Assembly: GCA_018607835.1 (NCBI GenBank)
Contig: JABBAS010000031.1
Coordinates: 230,567 to 294,566 of the forward strand
Direction of reading: 5' to 3'
DNA: 64,000 nucleotides
From: Methylobacillus sp.
GTDB lineage: Bacteria; Pseudomonadota; Gammaproteobacteria; Burkholderiales; Burkholderiaceae_C
The notes beneath the pieces are model-generated. The model was given only the letters and a program-made list of their open reading frames with translations. It ran no database searches and was not told the DNA's origin. This document shows positions 1 to 9,086 of this stretch, piece after piece. A program made the translations under genes and the position numbers. Every line of letters begins with the position of its first letter. Position 1 is the first letter of the stretch.

Positions 1-315
1 ATCCTGCGCAATGAAATTGAGTTGTATTTCCCCATGGGTAGTGCGATCTTGGAGCCGGGGGTGGATAAGGCACTGAGCACATTTGTGGTTGCCGCGAAAA
101 CGGGGCAACGCATACAGATTGCCGGTTTCCATGATGCGGTAGGTGATGCCCGCTTTAACCGAGCGCTTGCAAAGCGTCGCGCTGAGGCGGTCATGGTGCA
201 TTTACTTGCTCTGGGTGTGCCCAAGGCGCAGCTAGCGGTCAGTGAGCCCACGATGACCCAGGGCAGTGGGAGTGAGGCGCAAGCGAGACGGGTAGAGGTC
301 CGTGTTTTAGAGTGA
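1..315 (+). CDS. OmpA-family C-terminal domain protein (5' truncated by window edge)
   Basis: Frame is open from base 1; protein reads ...LYFPMGSAILEPGV...IQIAGFHDAVGDARFNRALAKRRAEAVMVHLLALGV, OmpA/peptidoglycan-binding-like. Confidence 0.7.
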   Translation: MLRNEIELYFPMGSAILEPGVDKALSTFVVAAKTGQRIQIAGFHDAVGDARFNRALAKRRAEAVMVHLLALGVPKAQLAVSEPTMTQGSGSEAQARRVEVRVLE

Positions 316-384
316 CCCTTTTAGGTTGCCAACAGGATCAGCGTGTTCGCGCTGACCTGATTGCAAAATGACCTGATTACAAAA

Positions 385-418
385 AAAAAGCCTGAAAACA
401 CAAGGTTTTCAGGCTTTT
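385..418 (-). terminator. Rho-independent terminator downstream of tRNA-Leu
   Basis: AAAAGCCTGAAAAC-CTTGT-GTTTTCAGGCTTTTTTTTT read on minus strand, just 3' of the tRNA. Confidence 0.85.
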
Positions 419-424
419 CCAAAT

Positions 425-512
425 TGGTGCCTAGGGCCGGACTCGAACCGGCACGGTGTTTAGCACCGGCAGATTTTGAATCTGCTGCGTCTACCAATTT
501 CGCCACCCAGGC
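425..512 (-). tRNA. tRNA-Leu (anticodon CAA)
   Basis: Minus strand GCCTGGGTGGCGAAATTGGTAGACGCAGCAGATTCAAAATCTGC...GGTTCGAGTCCGGCCCTAGGCACCA; GCAGA-TTCAAAA-TCTGC anticodon arm, long variable arm, encoded CCA. Confidence 0.95.
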
Positions 513-699
513 AGTGCAAGACCGAGATTATGGCACAAGTTTTCTCCACATTCACCGAGCAAAAAAAAATTGTCCTGTAAATCGCAGGCGTGGGCGACAC
601 CTCAAGCCCGTGTTGCGCTCAGATTGTGGCAAAGTTGGGCTGTTACACGGGTGGACAAGAACCATCTCTTAGTTGCCCCATTGATTTAGGAATAAAAGC

Positions 700-1626
700 A
701 TGTCTTCTGCCTCACCCACCCCGACAGACTACGGGACCATCGAAGCCGCAATTGGCCGAACGCCTTTGGTGCGGTTGCAGCGCTTGGGACGTGAAGCGTG
801 TGACGCGCGTGGCAACGTGGTGTTGGGCAAACTGGAAGGCAACAACCCGGCGGGCTCGGTAAAAGACAGGCCCGCGCTGTCCATGATTCAGCGTGCGCAA
901 GAGCGCGGTGATATCAAGCCTGGCGATACCTTGGTTGAGGCGACATCGGGGAATACCGGTATCGCCTTGGCTATGGCGGCGGCAATAAAGGGCTACCGCA
1001 TGGTGTTGATCATGCCTGAGGATCTTTCTATCGAGCGGGCGCAGACCATGAAGGCCTTTGGTGCCGAGCTCATATTGACACCCAAAAGCGGTGGCATGGA
1101 GTATGCGCGGGACTTGGCCGAGAGCATGCAACGCGACGGCAAGGGCGTGGTACTTGATCAATTTGCTAACGCGGATAACCCACGCATTCATTTCGAGACC
1201 ACTGGCCCGGAGATCTGGCAGGATACCCACGGGCGGGTGACACATTTTGTGAGCGCGATGGGGACCACCGGGACCATCACCGGCGTCTCTCAGTACCTGA
1301 AGAGTCAGAACGCTGGCGTTCACATTGTTGGCGCACAACCCAGCGAGGGATCGCGCATTCCAGGTATTCGTAAATGGCCAGAAGCCTATCTGCCCAAAAT
1401 ATACGATGCGAGCAACGTGGACGAACTGCGTTTGGTGAGCCAAGATGACGCCGAAGAAACGTGTCGACGTTTAGCCCGAGAAGAGGGTATTTTTGCGGGC
1501 ATATCAGCCGCAGGCGCTGCCCATGTTGCGCTGCAGTTGGCCCAAGAGGTCGAGAACGCCACCATCGTGTTTATTGTGTGCGATCGCGGCGATCGCTACC
1601 TGTCCACGGGTGTTTTCCCGGCCTGA
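700..1626 (+). CDS. cysM: Cysteine synthase B (CysM)
   Basis: GRTPLVRLQRL, EGNNPAGSVKDRPA, TSGNTGIALA motifs of PLP-dependent O-acetylserine sulfhydrylase. Confidence 0.93.
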   Translation: MSSASPTPTDYGTIEAAIGRTPLVRLQRLGREACDARGNVVLGKLEGNNPAGSVKDRPALSMIQRAQERGDIKPGDTLVEATSGNTGIALAMAAAIKGYRMVLIMPEDLSIERAQTMKAFGAELILTPKSGGMEYARDLAESMQRDGKGVVLDQFANADNPRIHFETTGPEIWQDTHGRVTHFVSAMGTTGTITGVSQYLKSQNAGVHIVGAQPSEGSRIPGIRKWPEAYLPKIYDASNVDELRLVSQDDAEETCRRLAREEGIFAGISAAGAAHVALQLAQEVENATIVFIVCDRGDRYLSTGVFPA

Positions 1627-1653
1627 GACCACAGACCCCACCTGAGCCTTGCT

Positions 1654-2178
1654 ATGACCACCTACCGTTTTTGTCCCCTGTGCGCCGAGCCGTTATCGTT
1701 GCAGCTGCGCGATGAAGATGGTGGGCCGACCCAACGCCTATGTTGCACGGCTTGCGCGTTCACGCACTGGAATAATCCCACGCCAGTACTGGGCGCCATT
1801 GTGGAAGTCCAAGGTCAGGTATTGCTGGCGAGAAACGCGGCGTGGACCACCCGTATGTTTGCGCTGATAACGGGGTTCATGGAGGCCAATGAATCACCTG
1901 AACAAGGTATCAAGCGAGAGGTTGCAGAGGAGACGAATCTGCAAGTGACGTCGCTGGATTTGGTCGGCGTCTACGACTTTCAGCGCATGAACCAAGTCCT
2001 CATCATCTATCACGCGGTTGCAGAAGGCGAAGTGAAGCTTAGCCCAGAGTTGTTGGAGTACAAGCTGTTTAAGCCCGAGAATGTCCGGTGTTGGCCGGGT
2101 GGTACGGGTCGTGGCATGGCGGATTGGTTGATTTCTCGGGGTATCGAGCCGCAGTGGCTGGCGCCACCGGCATCTTAG
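1654..2178 (+). CDS. NUDIX hydrolase with N-terminal zinc-ribbon-like segment
   Basis: CPLCAEP...CCTACAF and Nudix-box-like GFMEANESPEQGIKREVAEETNL. Confidence 0.88.
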   Translation: MTTYRFCPLCAEPLSLQLRDEDGGPTQRLCCTACAFTHWNNPTPVLGAIVEVQGQVLLARNAAWTTRMFALITGFMEANESPEQGIKREVAEETNLQVTSLDLVGVYDFQRMNQVLIIYHAVAEGEVKLSPELLEYKLFKPENVRCWPGGTGRGMADWLISRGIEPQWLAPPAS

Positions 2179-2293
2179 GTGGCACCGATAAGCCCGCCGC
2201 TCACTGTTCGAATCACCCCCATAGCGTGAAGATCGCTAGAATGTCGTTTTACATAATTTGCAACGGTGTCGATGGACGCCAACAGAGGCGTAT

Positions 2294-2521
2294 ATGACCA
2301 TAGATAAAGAACTTGATGCTCGTGGCTTGAATTGCCCCTTGCCTATTTTGAAAGCCAAGAAGGCATTAGCGGAACTCACTAGCGGGCAATTGCTGCGTGT
2401 GCTGTCCACCGATCAGGGCTCGGTTCGCGACTTTCAGGCGTTTGCCAAGCAAACGGGCAACGAGATGGTGGAAATGGATGGCAACGGACCGGATTACGCC
2501 TTTGTGCTGAAGCGGCGTTGA
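2294..2521 (+). CDS. TusA-family sulfurtransferase
   Basis: LDARGLNCPLPILKAKKAL CPxP motif; ATG at 2294 inside the longer ORF. Confidence 0.92.
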   Translation: MTIDKELDARGLNCPLPILKAKKALAELTSGQLLRVLSTDQGSVRDFQAFAKQTGNEMVEMDGNGPDYAFVLKRR

Positions 2522-2535
2522 TTATCGTATCCCCA

Positions 2536-2567
2536 TAAAAAAGGTCGCCCACAGGCGACCTTTTTTA
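2536..2567. terminator. Bidirectional intrinsic terminator between tusA-like gene and valS
   Basis: AAAAAAGGTCGCCcacaGGCGACCTTTTTT. Confidence 0.9.
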
Positions 2568-2592
2568 TTTGCTTGCGCAACCGCCTAGAGGC

Positions 2593-5532
2593 TTACGCAC
2601 GCGCGGCAAACTTAGCCAGTTGTGCGCGCATCTTTTCCACTTTGTCGGAAAAATTGGCGATCCGTTCACGCTCTTGCGCAATGACGGCTGGTGGCGCTTT
2701 TGCCACGAAGGCCTCGTTAGCCAACTTGCCAGTCGCCTTTGCGATTTCTGCGTCCAACTTGGCGACTTCCTTGGACAAGCGCTGCGTCTCAGCGGCCACA
2801 TCGACTTCTACGTAGAGCGCCGCGCGTGCTTGTCCCAGCACGATGGCGGGTGCGCCATCCGTGGCCGCTAGCCACTCTGCTTCGCTGGCAAATGAGCGGA
2901 CCTCGCTGAGTTTTAGCAAGGCCTTCAAGGCGGGGGTGTAGGTCGCCACAAATGCGTCCTCACCCAAAACGTACATGGGGATACGCGTGGATGGTGGCAG
3001 GCCCATTTCGCTGCGCAGATTTCGGCTGGCATCGACCCACGATTTGAAGGTGGCGATTTCAGCTTCGGCGACATCGTCAATTTTTCCTGGCTGGCTAACG
3101 GGATAAGCCGCGACGCTGATCGATGCACCACCCATGCCTGCCACGGGTGCGACGGTCTGCCACAGCGACTCCGTGATGAATGGAATCACGGGGTGGGCCA
3201 AGCGCAGAGTCGCCTCGAGTACCCGAATAAGGGTGCGACGTGTCGCACGCTGCGCGGCCTCGTCACCATTTTGAATTTGGACCTTTGCAATTTCCAGATA
3301 CCAGTCGCAAAACTCGTCCCAGATAAAGCTGTAGATATGGGTGGCGACGTTGTCTAGTCTGTAGTCTGCAAAGCCCTTGGCGACATCGGCCTCTACGCGT
3401 TGCAAGCGCGATGCAATCCAGCGGTCCGCTTGACTAAAACGCATGTAGCCGTGGGCCTTACCGCCGACCACGCAATCGGCTTTGGTGTGCGGCATAAGGC
3501 CGCAGTCGTAGCCTTCACAGTTCATCAGAACAAAACGTGTGGCATTCCACAGTTTGTTACAAAAGTTACGGTAACCCTCACAGCGCTTGGCATCGAAGTT
3601 GATGTTGCGTCCCAAGCTCGCGAGCGACGCAAAGGTGAAACGCAAGGCGTCAGCGCCGAAAGCGGGGATGCCTTCTGGGAACTCCTTCTCCGTGTTTTTG
3701 CGAACGGTCGGTGCGGTCTCCGGTTTGCGCAGCCCCGTGGTGCGTTTGCCTAACAGCTCAGGCAATTCAATGCCGTCGATCAGGTCGACGGGATCGAGTA
3801 CGTTGCCCTCAGACTTGCTCATCTTCTTGCCCTGCGCGTCACGCACCAAGCCATGAATGTACACATGCTTAAAAGGCACCTGTCCGGTGAAGTGCGTCGT
3901 CATCATGATCATGCGCGCCACCCAGAAAAAGATAATGTCGTAGCCCGTGACCAAGACGCTTGACGGCAGATACCGCGCCATGTCGGGCGTCTGCTCTGGC
4001 CAGCCCATGGTCGAGAAGGGGACCAGCGCCGACGAGTACCACGTATCCAACACGTCGGGGTCGCGCCGCAGCGTCTTGCCCGGCGCTTGTGCTTGCGCGT
4101 CGGCTTCATTGCGTGCAACGTAAACCTGTCCATCCTCGTCATACCAAGCGGGTATTTGGTGACCCCACCAGAGCTGGCGGCTGATACACCAGTCTTGGAT
4201 GTTGTTCATCCACTGGTTGTAGGTGTTCACCCAGTTTTCTGGGTAGAAGGTGACGGCACCTGAATCCACTGCGGCAATGGCCTTGTCGGCAATGCTTTGG
4301 CCTGTAGGGTCATCCTTGCCCACGCGTGTCATCGCTACAAACCACTGGTCCGTGAGCATCGGCTCGACAACTTGTCCGGTGCGTGCACAAATAGGAAGCA
4401 TGAGTTTGTGGGGCTTGATCTCGATCAGTAGTCCGTCGGTTTCCAAGTCCTTCAGCAAGGCTTTGCGTGCGTCGAAACGGTCTAAGCCTTGGTAGGGGGT
4501 TGGGCCGTTCTCGTTGATCTTTGCGTCGAGGGTAAAAATCGTGATCAGCGGTAAGTCATGTCTTTGCGCGCAGGCATAGTCATTGAAGTCATGTGCCCCC
4601 GTAATTTTGACGCAACCAGAGCCAAAGTCACGTTCAACAAAGTCATCGGCGATGATGGGGATTTGGCGGTTACACAGCGGCAGGTCGACCATCTTGCCCA
4701 CGAGGTGCTGGTAGCGTGTGTCTTCTGGGTGCACGGCCAAGGCGCCATCGGCCATCATGGTTTCAGGGCGGGTGGTCGCAATCGTCATCCCACGTTGAGT
4801 AACGCCATCAACCAGTTGTGGGCCATCGCTAAAGGGGTAGCAGATGTAGTACATCTTGCCGTCGCTCTCCGTGCTCTCTACTTCAAGGTCACTCACGGCT
4901 GACATCAGTACGGGGTCCCAGTTCACCAGTCGCTTACCCCGGTAAATCAGGCCTTGTTCATACAGGCGAACAAAGGTCTCTGCGACCACCGGCGACAGGG
5001 TCTCGTCCATGGTGAAGTACTCGCGTGACCAGTCCACGCTATCGCCCATGCGGCGCATTTGGTTGGTGATGGTGCCACCGCTTTCGTGCTTCCATTCCCA
5101 CACGCGTGCAACGAAGTTTTTGCGTGCCACCTCCGGCGTCGGCCCCATGTCGTGACGGCTAATGCCTTCACCGGCAAGCTGACGTTCCACAACGATTTGC
5201 GTGGCAATGCCGGCATGGTCGGTGCCTGGGACCCAGACCGTATTGAAGCCACGCATGCGGTGATAACGCGTTAGGCTGTCCATGATGGTTTGGTTGAAGG
5301 CATGTCCCATGTGCAGGGTGCCCGTGACGTTGGGTGGTGGCAGTTGGATGGCAAAGCTAGGCGCATCGTCTGCGGCGTGCCCTGTGCCGCGGTGACCCGC
5401 AGCGCCGTACTGTCGCTCTTCCCAAGTGGGGCCCCATTGCGCTTCGGTAACGGCGGGCTCAAACGATTTGGATAGTGTGTCCAGGCCAGGCTGTTGCGGC
5501 TTGATCGTCTCGGGTGCAGATGGTGTAGTCAT
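2593..5532 (-). CDS. valS: Valyl-tRNA synthetase
   Basis: [15 protein letters not shown] (HIGH), [11 protein letters not shown] (KMSKS), C-terminal coiled coil; ATG at 5532 chosen inside the longer ORF. Confidence 0.95.
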   Translation of the reverse strand: MTTPSAPETIKPQQPGLDTLSKSFEPAVTEAQWGPTWEERQYGAAGHRGTGHAADDAPSFAIQLPPPNVTGTLHMGHAFNQTIMDSLTRYHRMRGFNTVWVPGTDHAGIATQIVVERQLAGEGISRHDMGPTPEVARKNFVARVWEWKHESGGTITNQMRRMGDSVDWSREYFTMDETLSPVVAETFVRLYEQGLIYRGKRLVNWDPVLMSAVSDLEVESTESDGKMYYICYPFSDGPQLVDGVTQRGMTIATTRPETMMADGALAVHPEDTRYQHLVGKMVDLPLCNRQIPIIADDFVERDFGSGCVKITGAHDFNDYACAQRHDLPLITIFTLDAKINENGPTPYQGLDRFDARKALLKDLETDGLLIEIKPHKLMLPICARTGQVVEPMLTDQWFVAMTRVGKDDPTGQSIADKAIAAVDSGAVTFYPENWVNTYNQWMNNIQDWCISRQLWWGHQIPAWYDEDGQVYVARNEADAQAQAPGKTLRRDPDVLDTWYSSALVPFSTMGWPEQTPDMARYLPSSVLVTGYDIIFFWVARMIMMTTHFTGQVPFKHVYIHGLVRDAQGKKMSKSEGNVLDPVDLIDGIELPELLGKRTTGLRKPETAPTVRKNTEKEFPEGIPAFGADALRFTFASLASLGRNINFDAKRCEGYRNFCNKLWNATRFVLMNCEGYDCGLMPHTKADCVVGGKAHGYMRFSQADRWIASRLQRVEADVAKGFADYRLDNVATHIYSFIWDEFCDWYLEIAKVQIQNGDEAAQRATRRTLIRVLEATLRLAHPVIPFITESLWQTVAPVAGMGGASISVAAYPVSQPGKIDDVAEAEIATFKSWVDASRNLRSEMGLPPSTRIPMYVLGEDAFVATYTPALKALLKLSEVRSFASEAEWLAATDGAPAIVLGQARAALYVEVDVAAETQRLSKEVAKLDAEIAKATGKLANEAFVAKAPPAVIAQERERIANFSDKVEKMRAQLAKFAARA

Positions 5533-5665
5533 AAGGAGGCCAGTGGCGCGCAGGGTGTGCGCATTAAAAGAGGGCAAGCCGCGCGCGTGGCGGCGGGTGC
5601 CCCGTATCTGTTGGCTTGATTTTAACGGCTGTGACGCCCGCTTTTTACCCGACGCGCAGTGGCCG

Positions 5666-5860
5666 TTACAACTGGCGCGCTTCCTTTGCCGCCTGTATGC
5701 AGTCGCGCAGGGCACGGGCATCGCCGATGTGGTTGGCCATCACCAGTATGAGCGTCGCATTGAGTAACGCCGAGGCGCCCTCATCTAGCCCGTTGTGGGC
5801 GTCCAATAACTGTTCGTAGAAGCCGTCAGCATCTTCAAAATTAGGGGTGATGTCCTGCAT
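5666..5860 (-). CDS. DUF2783-like small protein
   Basis: [38 protein letters not shown] resembles DUF2783; adjacent to FAD monooxygenase. Confidence 0.75.
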   Translation of the reverse strand: MQDITPNFEDADGFYEQLLDAHNGLDEGASALLNATLILVMANHIGDARALRDCIQAAKEARQL

Positions 5861-5869
5861 AGCGGGCCT

Positions 5870-7576
5870 TTAGGCGATGGCGAGAGAGACTGCCAAACGG
5901 TTGAGAAGCGCGGTATCGGCTTGTGCGCCGACCGCTGCCAAATAGCTGTCCGGACGGATCAGTGCCCAGCGCTGCTGGCCACAGGCCGCGGCCAGCTGAC
6001 CCGTGGGGTCCACAATGCCTTCGCGGGCCTGCAGCGCGGCAGACGTTGCGCAGACTTGCACCACGCTCACACTCGCCATGTTGGTCAGCGCTTGCAGTTT
6101 GTCGGCTTCTCTGCGGCTGAACCCACCAAACCAGAGCAGTAGCACACGGGTTGCCGACCAACGTAAGAGGTCGTTGAGTTGCGCGTCGTCGCCGTTAGCC
6201 CATTGGAAGGCAACGTTTTGAACGCTGCGCCCGACCAGGGGGTGGGCGTAGCTGCACACGGGTGAGCGCGTATAGGGGTTGGCCTCTGCCATCCGCCCGG
6301 TGTTTACCAAGGTGCGCGCAAAGCTGTAGCGCTTGGCCAGTGCAATGGTGGCATCGCGGAATAAGCGCTCTGTGCCGTCTGCAGGGCGCAGGTAGCGGGT
6401 GGTTCGTGCGGTCACCGCGACATTGACGCTGGCCGCCTCGTGGCGTTCTGCATGGTAACTGTCTAGCAAGGCCTCAGGCGCTTGCTGGCCAATCACTGCA
6501 GCCAGCTTCCATGCCAGATTGTCGGCATCTGATATGCCGGTGTTCCCGCCCCGTGCGCCAAATGGGCTGACTACCTTGGCTGTGTCGCCTACAAAATAGA
6601 CGCGCCCGGCGCTTAAGTGATCCAGTAGCTGACTTTTGTAGCTGTAAGGTCCGACCCAGACGATGTCGTATTCAGTGTCCGGTCCGAATTGACGCGCCAA
6701 ACGCTCGCGTAGCACGTCCTCTCGGCTGACGTAGGCCGGGTCGGCATCGGGTGCCATTTGGTAGTCGATGCGCCAGACGTCATCGGCCATCAGGTGTTGC
6801 CAAACGGCCCGATTTTCGTTGAACGGCGCCTCTATCCATGTATGCCGTTCCGCAGGTGGCGAGGTCTTAAAACGCACGTCTGCAATACACCACCGGTCAT
6901 CCCGTTTGATGCTGGTCATCGTGGATTGGCACCACGCATGAAACGGCGTATTACTTCCCGTGGCATCAATGACGTACTGTGCGCTAAGCGTGTAATCGCC
7001 TGCCGGTGTGGTGACGGACAAGGTCACCGCCTCTGGGGATTGTGTGCATGCCGTCACGCGGGACTGCCACCGCATATCGACGTGCCCTAAATCGGCAATA
7101 CGCTCGACCAAATAGCCTTCAATATAGAACTGTTGGATGTTAATGAACGCGGGCTGTTTTGAGAGCTTGAAGTCGTCACGTTCGCGCAAGTTAAAGTGAT
7201 AGACCTCATGCTCCCCGGCGAAGGTGCGCCCCATATGCCATGCCACCCCTTTGGCTTGTATACGTTCGAAGACGCCCAACTTGTCGAAAATTTCTAAAGA
7301 GCGTTGGGTGTAGCAGATGCCTCGGGAGGAGGCCCCTTTTACGCCCACGGTGTTGTCTTCGTCCAGCAACACCGCAGCGATGCCGAGTTGCGCCAAGCTA
7401 CACGCCAAGGTTAATCCTGTGATTCCTCCGCCCACAATGACGACGGGGTAAGGAGACTCAGACGCCGTACCGCTTAGCTCTGGCGGAGGAACAAAGGGGT
7501 AGGTCGGCAACGCGTAGCCGGCCCCCGTGGTGAATTCGTAGCCATTTGTGAAAACCGGATCGGTGTATGCCGTCAT
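5870..7576 (-). CDS. FAD-dependent aromatic-ring-hydroxylase-like monooxygenase (PheA/MhpA/TfdB-like)
   Basis: VVIVGGGITGLTLACSLAQLG Rossmann motif; VYFVGDTAKVVSPFGARGGNTGISDADNLAWKLA. Confidence 0.9.
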   Translation of the reverse strand: MTAYTDPVFTNGYEFTTGAGYALPTYPFVPPPELSGTASESPYPVVIVGGGITGLTLACSLAQLGIAAVLLDEDNTVGVKGASSRGICYTQRSLEIFDKLGVFERIQAKGVAWHMGRTFAGEHEVYHFNLRERDDFKLSKQPAFINIQQFYIEGYLVERIADLGHVDMRWQSRVTACTQSPEAVTLSVTTPAGDYTLSAQYVIDATGSNTPFHAWCQSTMTSIKRDDRWCIADVRFKTSPPAERHTWIEAPFNENRAVWQHLMADDVWRIDYQMAPDADPAYVSREDVLRERLARQFGPDTEYDIVWVGPYSYKSQLLDHLSAGRVYFVGDTAKVVSPFGARGGNTGISDADNLAWKLAAVIGQQAPEALLDSYHAERHEAASVNVAVTARTTRYLRPADGTERLFRDATIALAKRYSFARTLVNTGRMAEANPYTRSPVCSYAHPLVGRSVQNVAFQWANGDDAQLNDLLRWSATRVLLLWFGGFSRREADKLQALTNMASVSVVQVCATSAALQAREGIVDPTGQLAAACGQQRWALIRPDSYLAAVGAQADTALLNRLAVSLAIA

Positions 7577-7604
7577 AGTATGTGGTGCGTTGTGGTTTGC
7601 GGCC

Positions 7605-8204
7605 TCAGCGGTTCAGCTCAGGTCGGTCATTCTGTTGTGGTTTTAGGCGACTCGTCACATCGGCTTGTGCGGCGCGTTCAGCACGCCATTGGGTTTTGCG
7701 TGCCGTCCACTCGTCTAGGCGTTGTCTGGCGGTCTCACTCTCTTTGCGCATGGCCTGCGCTGACGCAATCTGGTAGGTGAGCTCTAGTCGAATGCCGTTG
7801 GGATCAAAGAAGTAAATGCTCTTGAACACATGGTGGTCCGTGATGCCAATGACGGCGACCCCATGCGCCTCCAAACGCGCCTTCATCGCACTCAAGTCTG
7901 CCAACGCCGGCACCGCAAAGGCAATGTGGTTCACCCACGCGGGTGTATTGGGGGAGGGCAGCGCGGCTTCGTCGTCGCCTAGGTCAAAAAAGGCGATGTA
8001 CGACCCATCCTGGAGCCTGAAAAAGAAGTGCGTGTACGGGCAGTATTCCCCCGTGCTGGGTACATGATCGCTTTGGATGATGTGGTACAGCGGCAAGCCC
8101 AAAATATCTTGGTAAAAATGCCGCGTCTCTTCGGCGTCTTTGGCGCGGTAGGCGTAGTGGTGCAACCCGAGGACGGGCGGCGCTGCAGGGGCGGGAACAG
8201 ACAT
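7605..8204 (-). CDS. VOC (glyoxalase/extradiol dioxygenase-like) family protein
   Basis: LGLHHYAYRAKDAEETRHFYQDILGLPL...VNHIAFAVP...FFDPNGIRLELTY. Confidence 0.88.
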   Translation of the reverse strand: MSVPAPAAPPVLGLHHYAYRAKDAEETRHFYQDILGLPLYHIIQSDHVPSTGEYCPYTHFFFRLQDGSYIAFFDLGDDEAALPSPNTPAWVNHIAFAVPALADLSAMKARLEAHGVAVIGITDHHVFKSIYFFDPNGIRLELTYQIASAQAMRKESETARQRLDEWTARKTQWRAERAAQADVTSRLKPQQNDRPELNR

Positions 8205-8519
8205 GGCGATACCTTTTTTTGGGCGCTTCATGAAGGGGTCAAGGGAGGACCCACACGTCACATCTTCATTCTAGTAGGCACGGTGGTGGCAACTAACAGC
8301 GGAAGAAACCCTTTCACTTTAGGGGGTTAACTGTGAAAGATGGTGCGTAAGTCTTTGTTTATCAACATGCTAATTGCGATTGACAAAACTAATTAACTGT
8401 ATTGCGAGTGGCAATTAGACCCTGGCATCAGAAACCGTTAAAGTCTCTCCGTCCTCAGTGAGCAAGGCGCGTGTGTTGTTCAGCTTGAGGCGTTTCATCA
8501 ACCCCTGAAGGAGATACTC

Positions 8520-8942
8520 ATGCCAACTTTAAAAGGCACGAAAACCGAGCAATGCTTGAAAGATGCATTTGCCGGCGAATCCCAAGCCAACCGCCGTTAC
8601 CTGTACTTCGCGAACAAGGCTGACATCGAAGGACAAAACGACGTTGCAGCATTGTTCCGCTCAACCGCTGAAGGTGAGACAGGGCACGCACACGGCCACC
8701 TCGAGTTCCTCGAGCAAGCCGGTGATCCCGCAACGGGCATGCCTATCGGCTCAACCCGCCAGAACCTCGAGTCAGCAGTTGCTGGCGAGACGCACGAGTA
8801 CACCGATATGTACCCTGGCATGGCAAAGACCGCTCGCGAAGAAGGCTTCGACGAAGTCGCTGACTGGTTCGAGACATTGGCAAAAGCAGAGCGTTCACAC
8901 GCTAACCGCTACGCCAAGGCCTTGACAGAGCTGGTCGAGTAA
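8520..8942 (+). CDS. Rubrerythrin-family diiron protein (no C-terminal rubredoxin domain visible)
   Basis: [23 protein letters not shown]...[15 protein letters not shown]...[12 protein letters not shown]; strong SD gaaggag upstream. Confidence 0.93.
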   Translation: MPTLKGTKTEQCLKDAFAGESQANRRYLYFANKADIEGQNDVAALFRSTAEGETGHAHGHLEFLEQAGDPATGMPIGSTRQNLESAVAGETHEYTDMYPGMAKTAREEGFDEVADWFETLAKAERSHANRYAKALTELVE

Positions 8943-9086
8943 TTCTCGCTACCAAGGGCTTTGACCGTTCCACCGCGGACCGTCAAAGCCCTGCGAGTTT
9001 TGAGAGTGCCATGTAGACCACGCGTCTGCGTGGCACGCTGAACATTTGCTAACAACCCTCTTTACCTTTCTTTCCCGGAGTTCCGC

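Noticed and set aside
321-506. 61-aa minus ORF MAKLVDAADSKSAGAKHRAGSSPALGT
   Set aside because: It is a translation of the tRNA-Leu gene; this peptide is a familiar spurious product of tRNA-Leu loci.
712-1443. 243-aa minus-strand ORF
   Set aside because: Fully antisense to cysM; composition looks like a codon-bias shadow frame, with no recognisable domain.
8380-8408. Possible sigma-70 promoter (TTGACA at 8380) for the rubrerythrin gene
   Set aside because: No convincing -10 at 16-18 bp spacing, so not annotated as a promoter.
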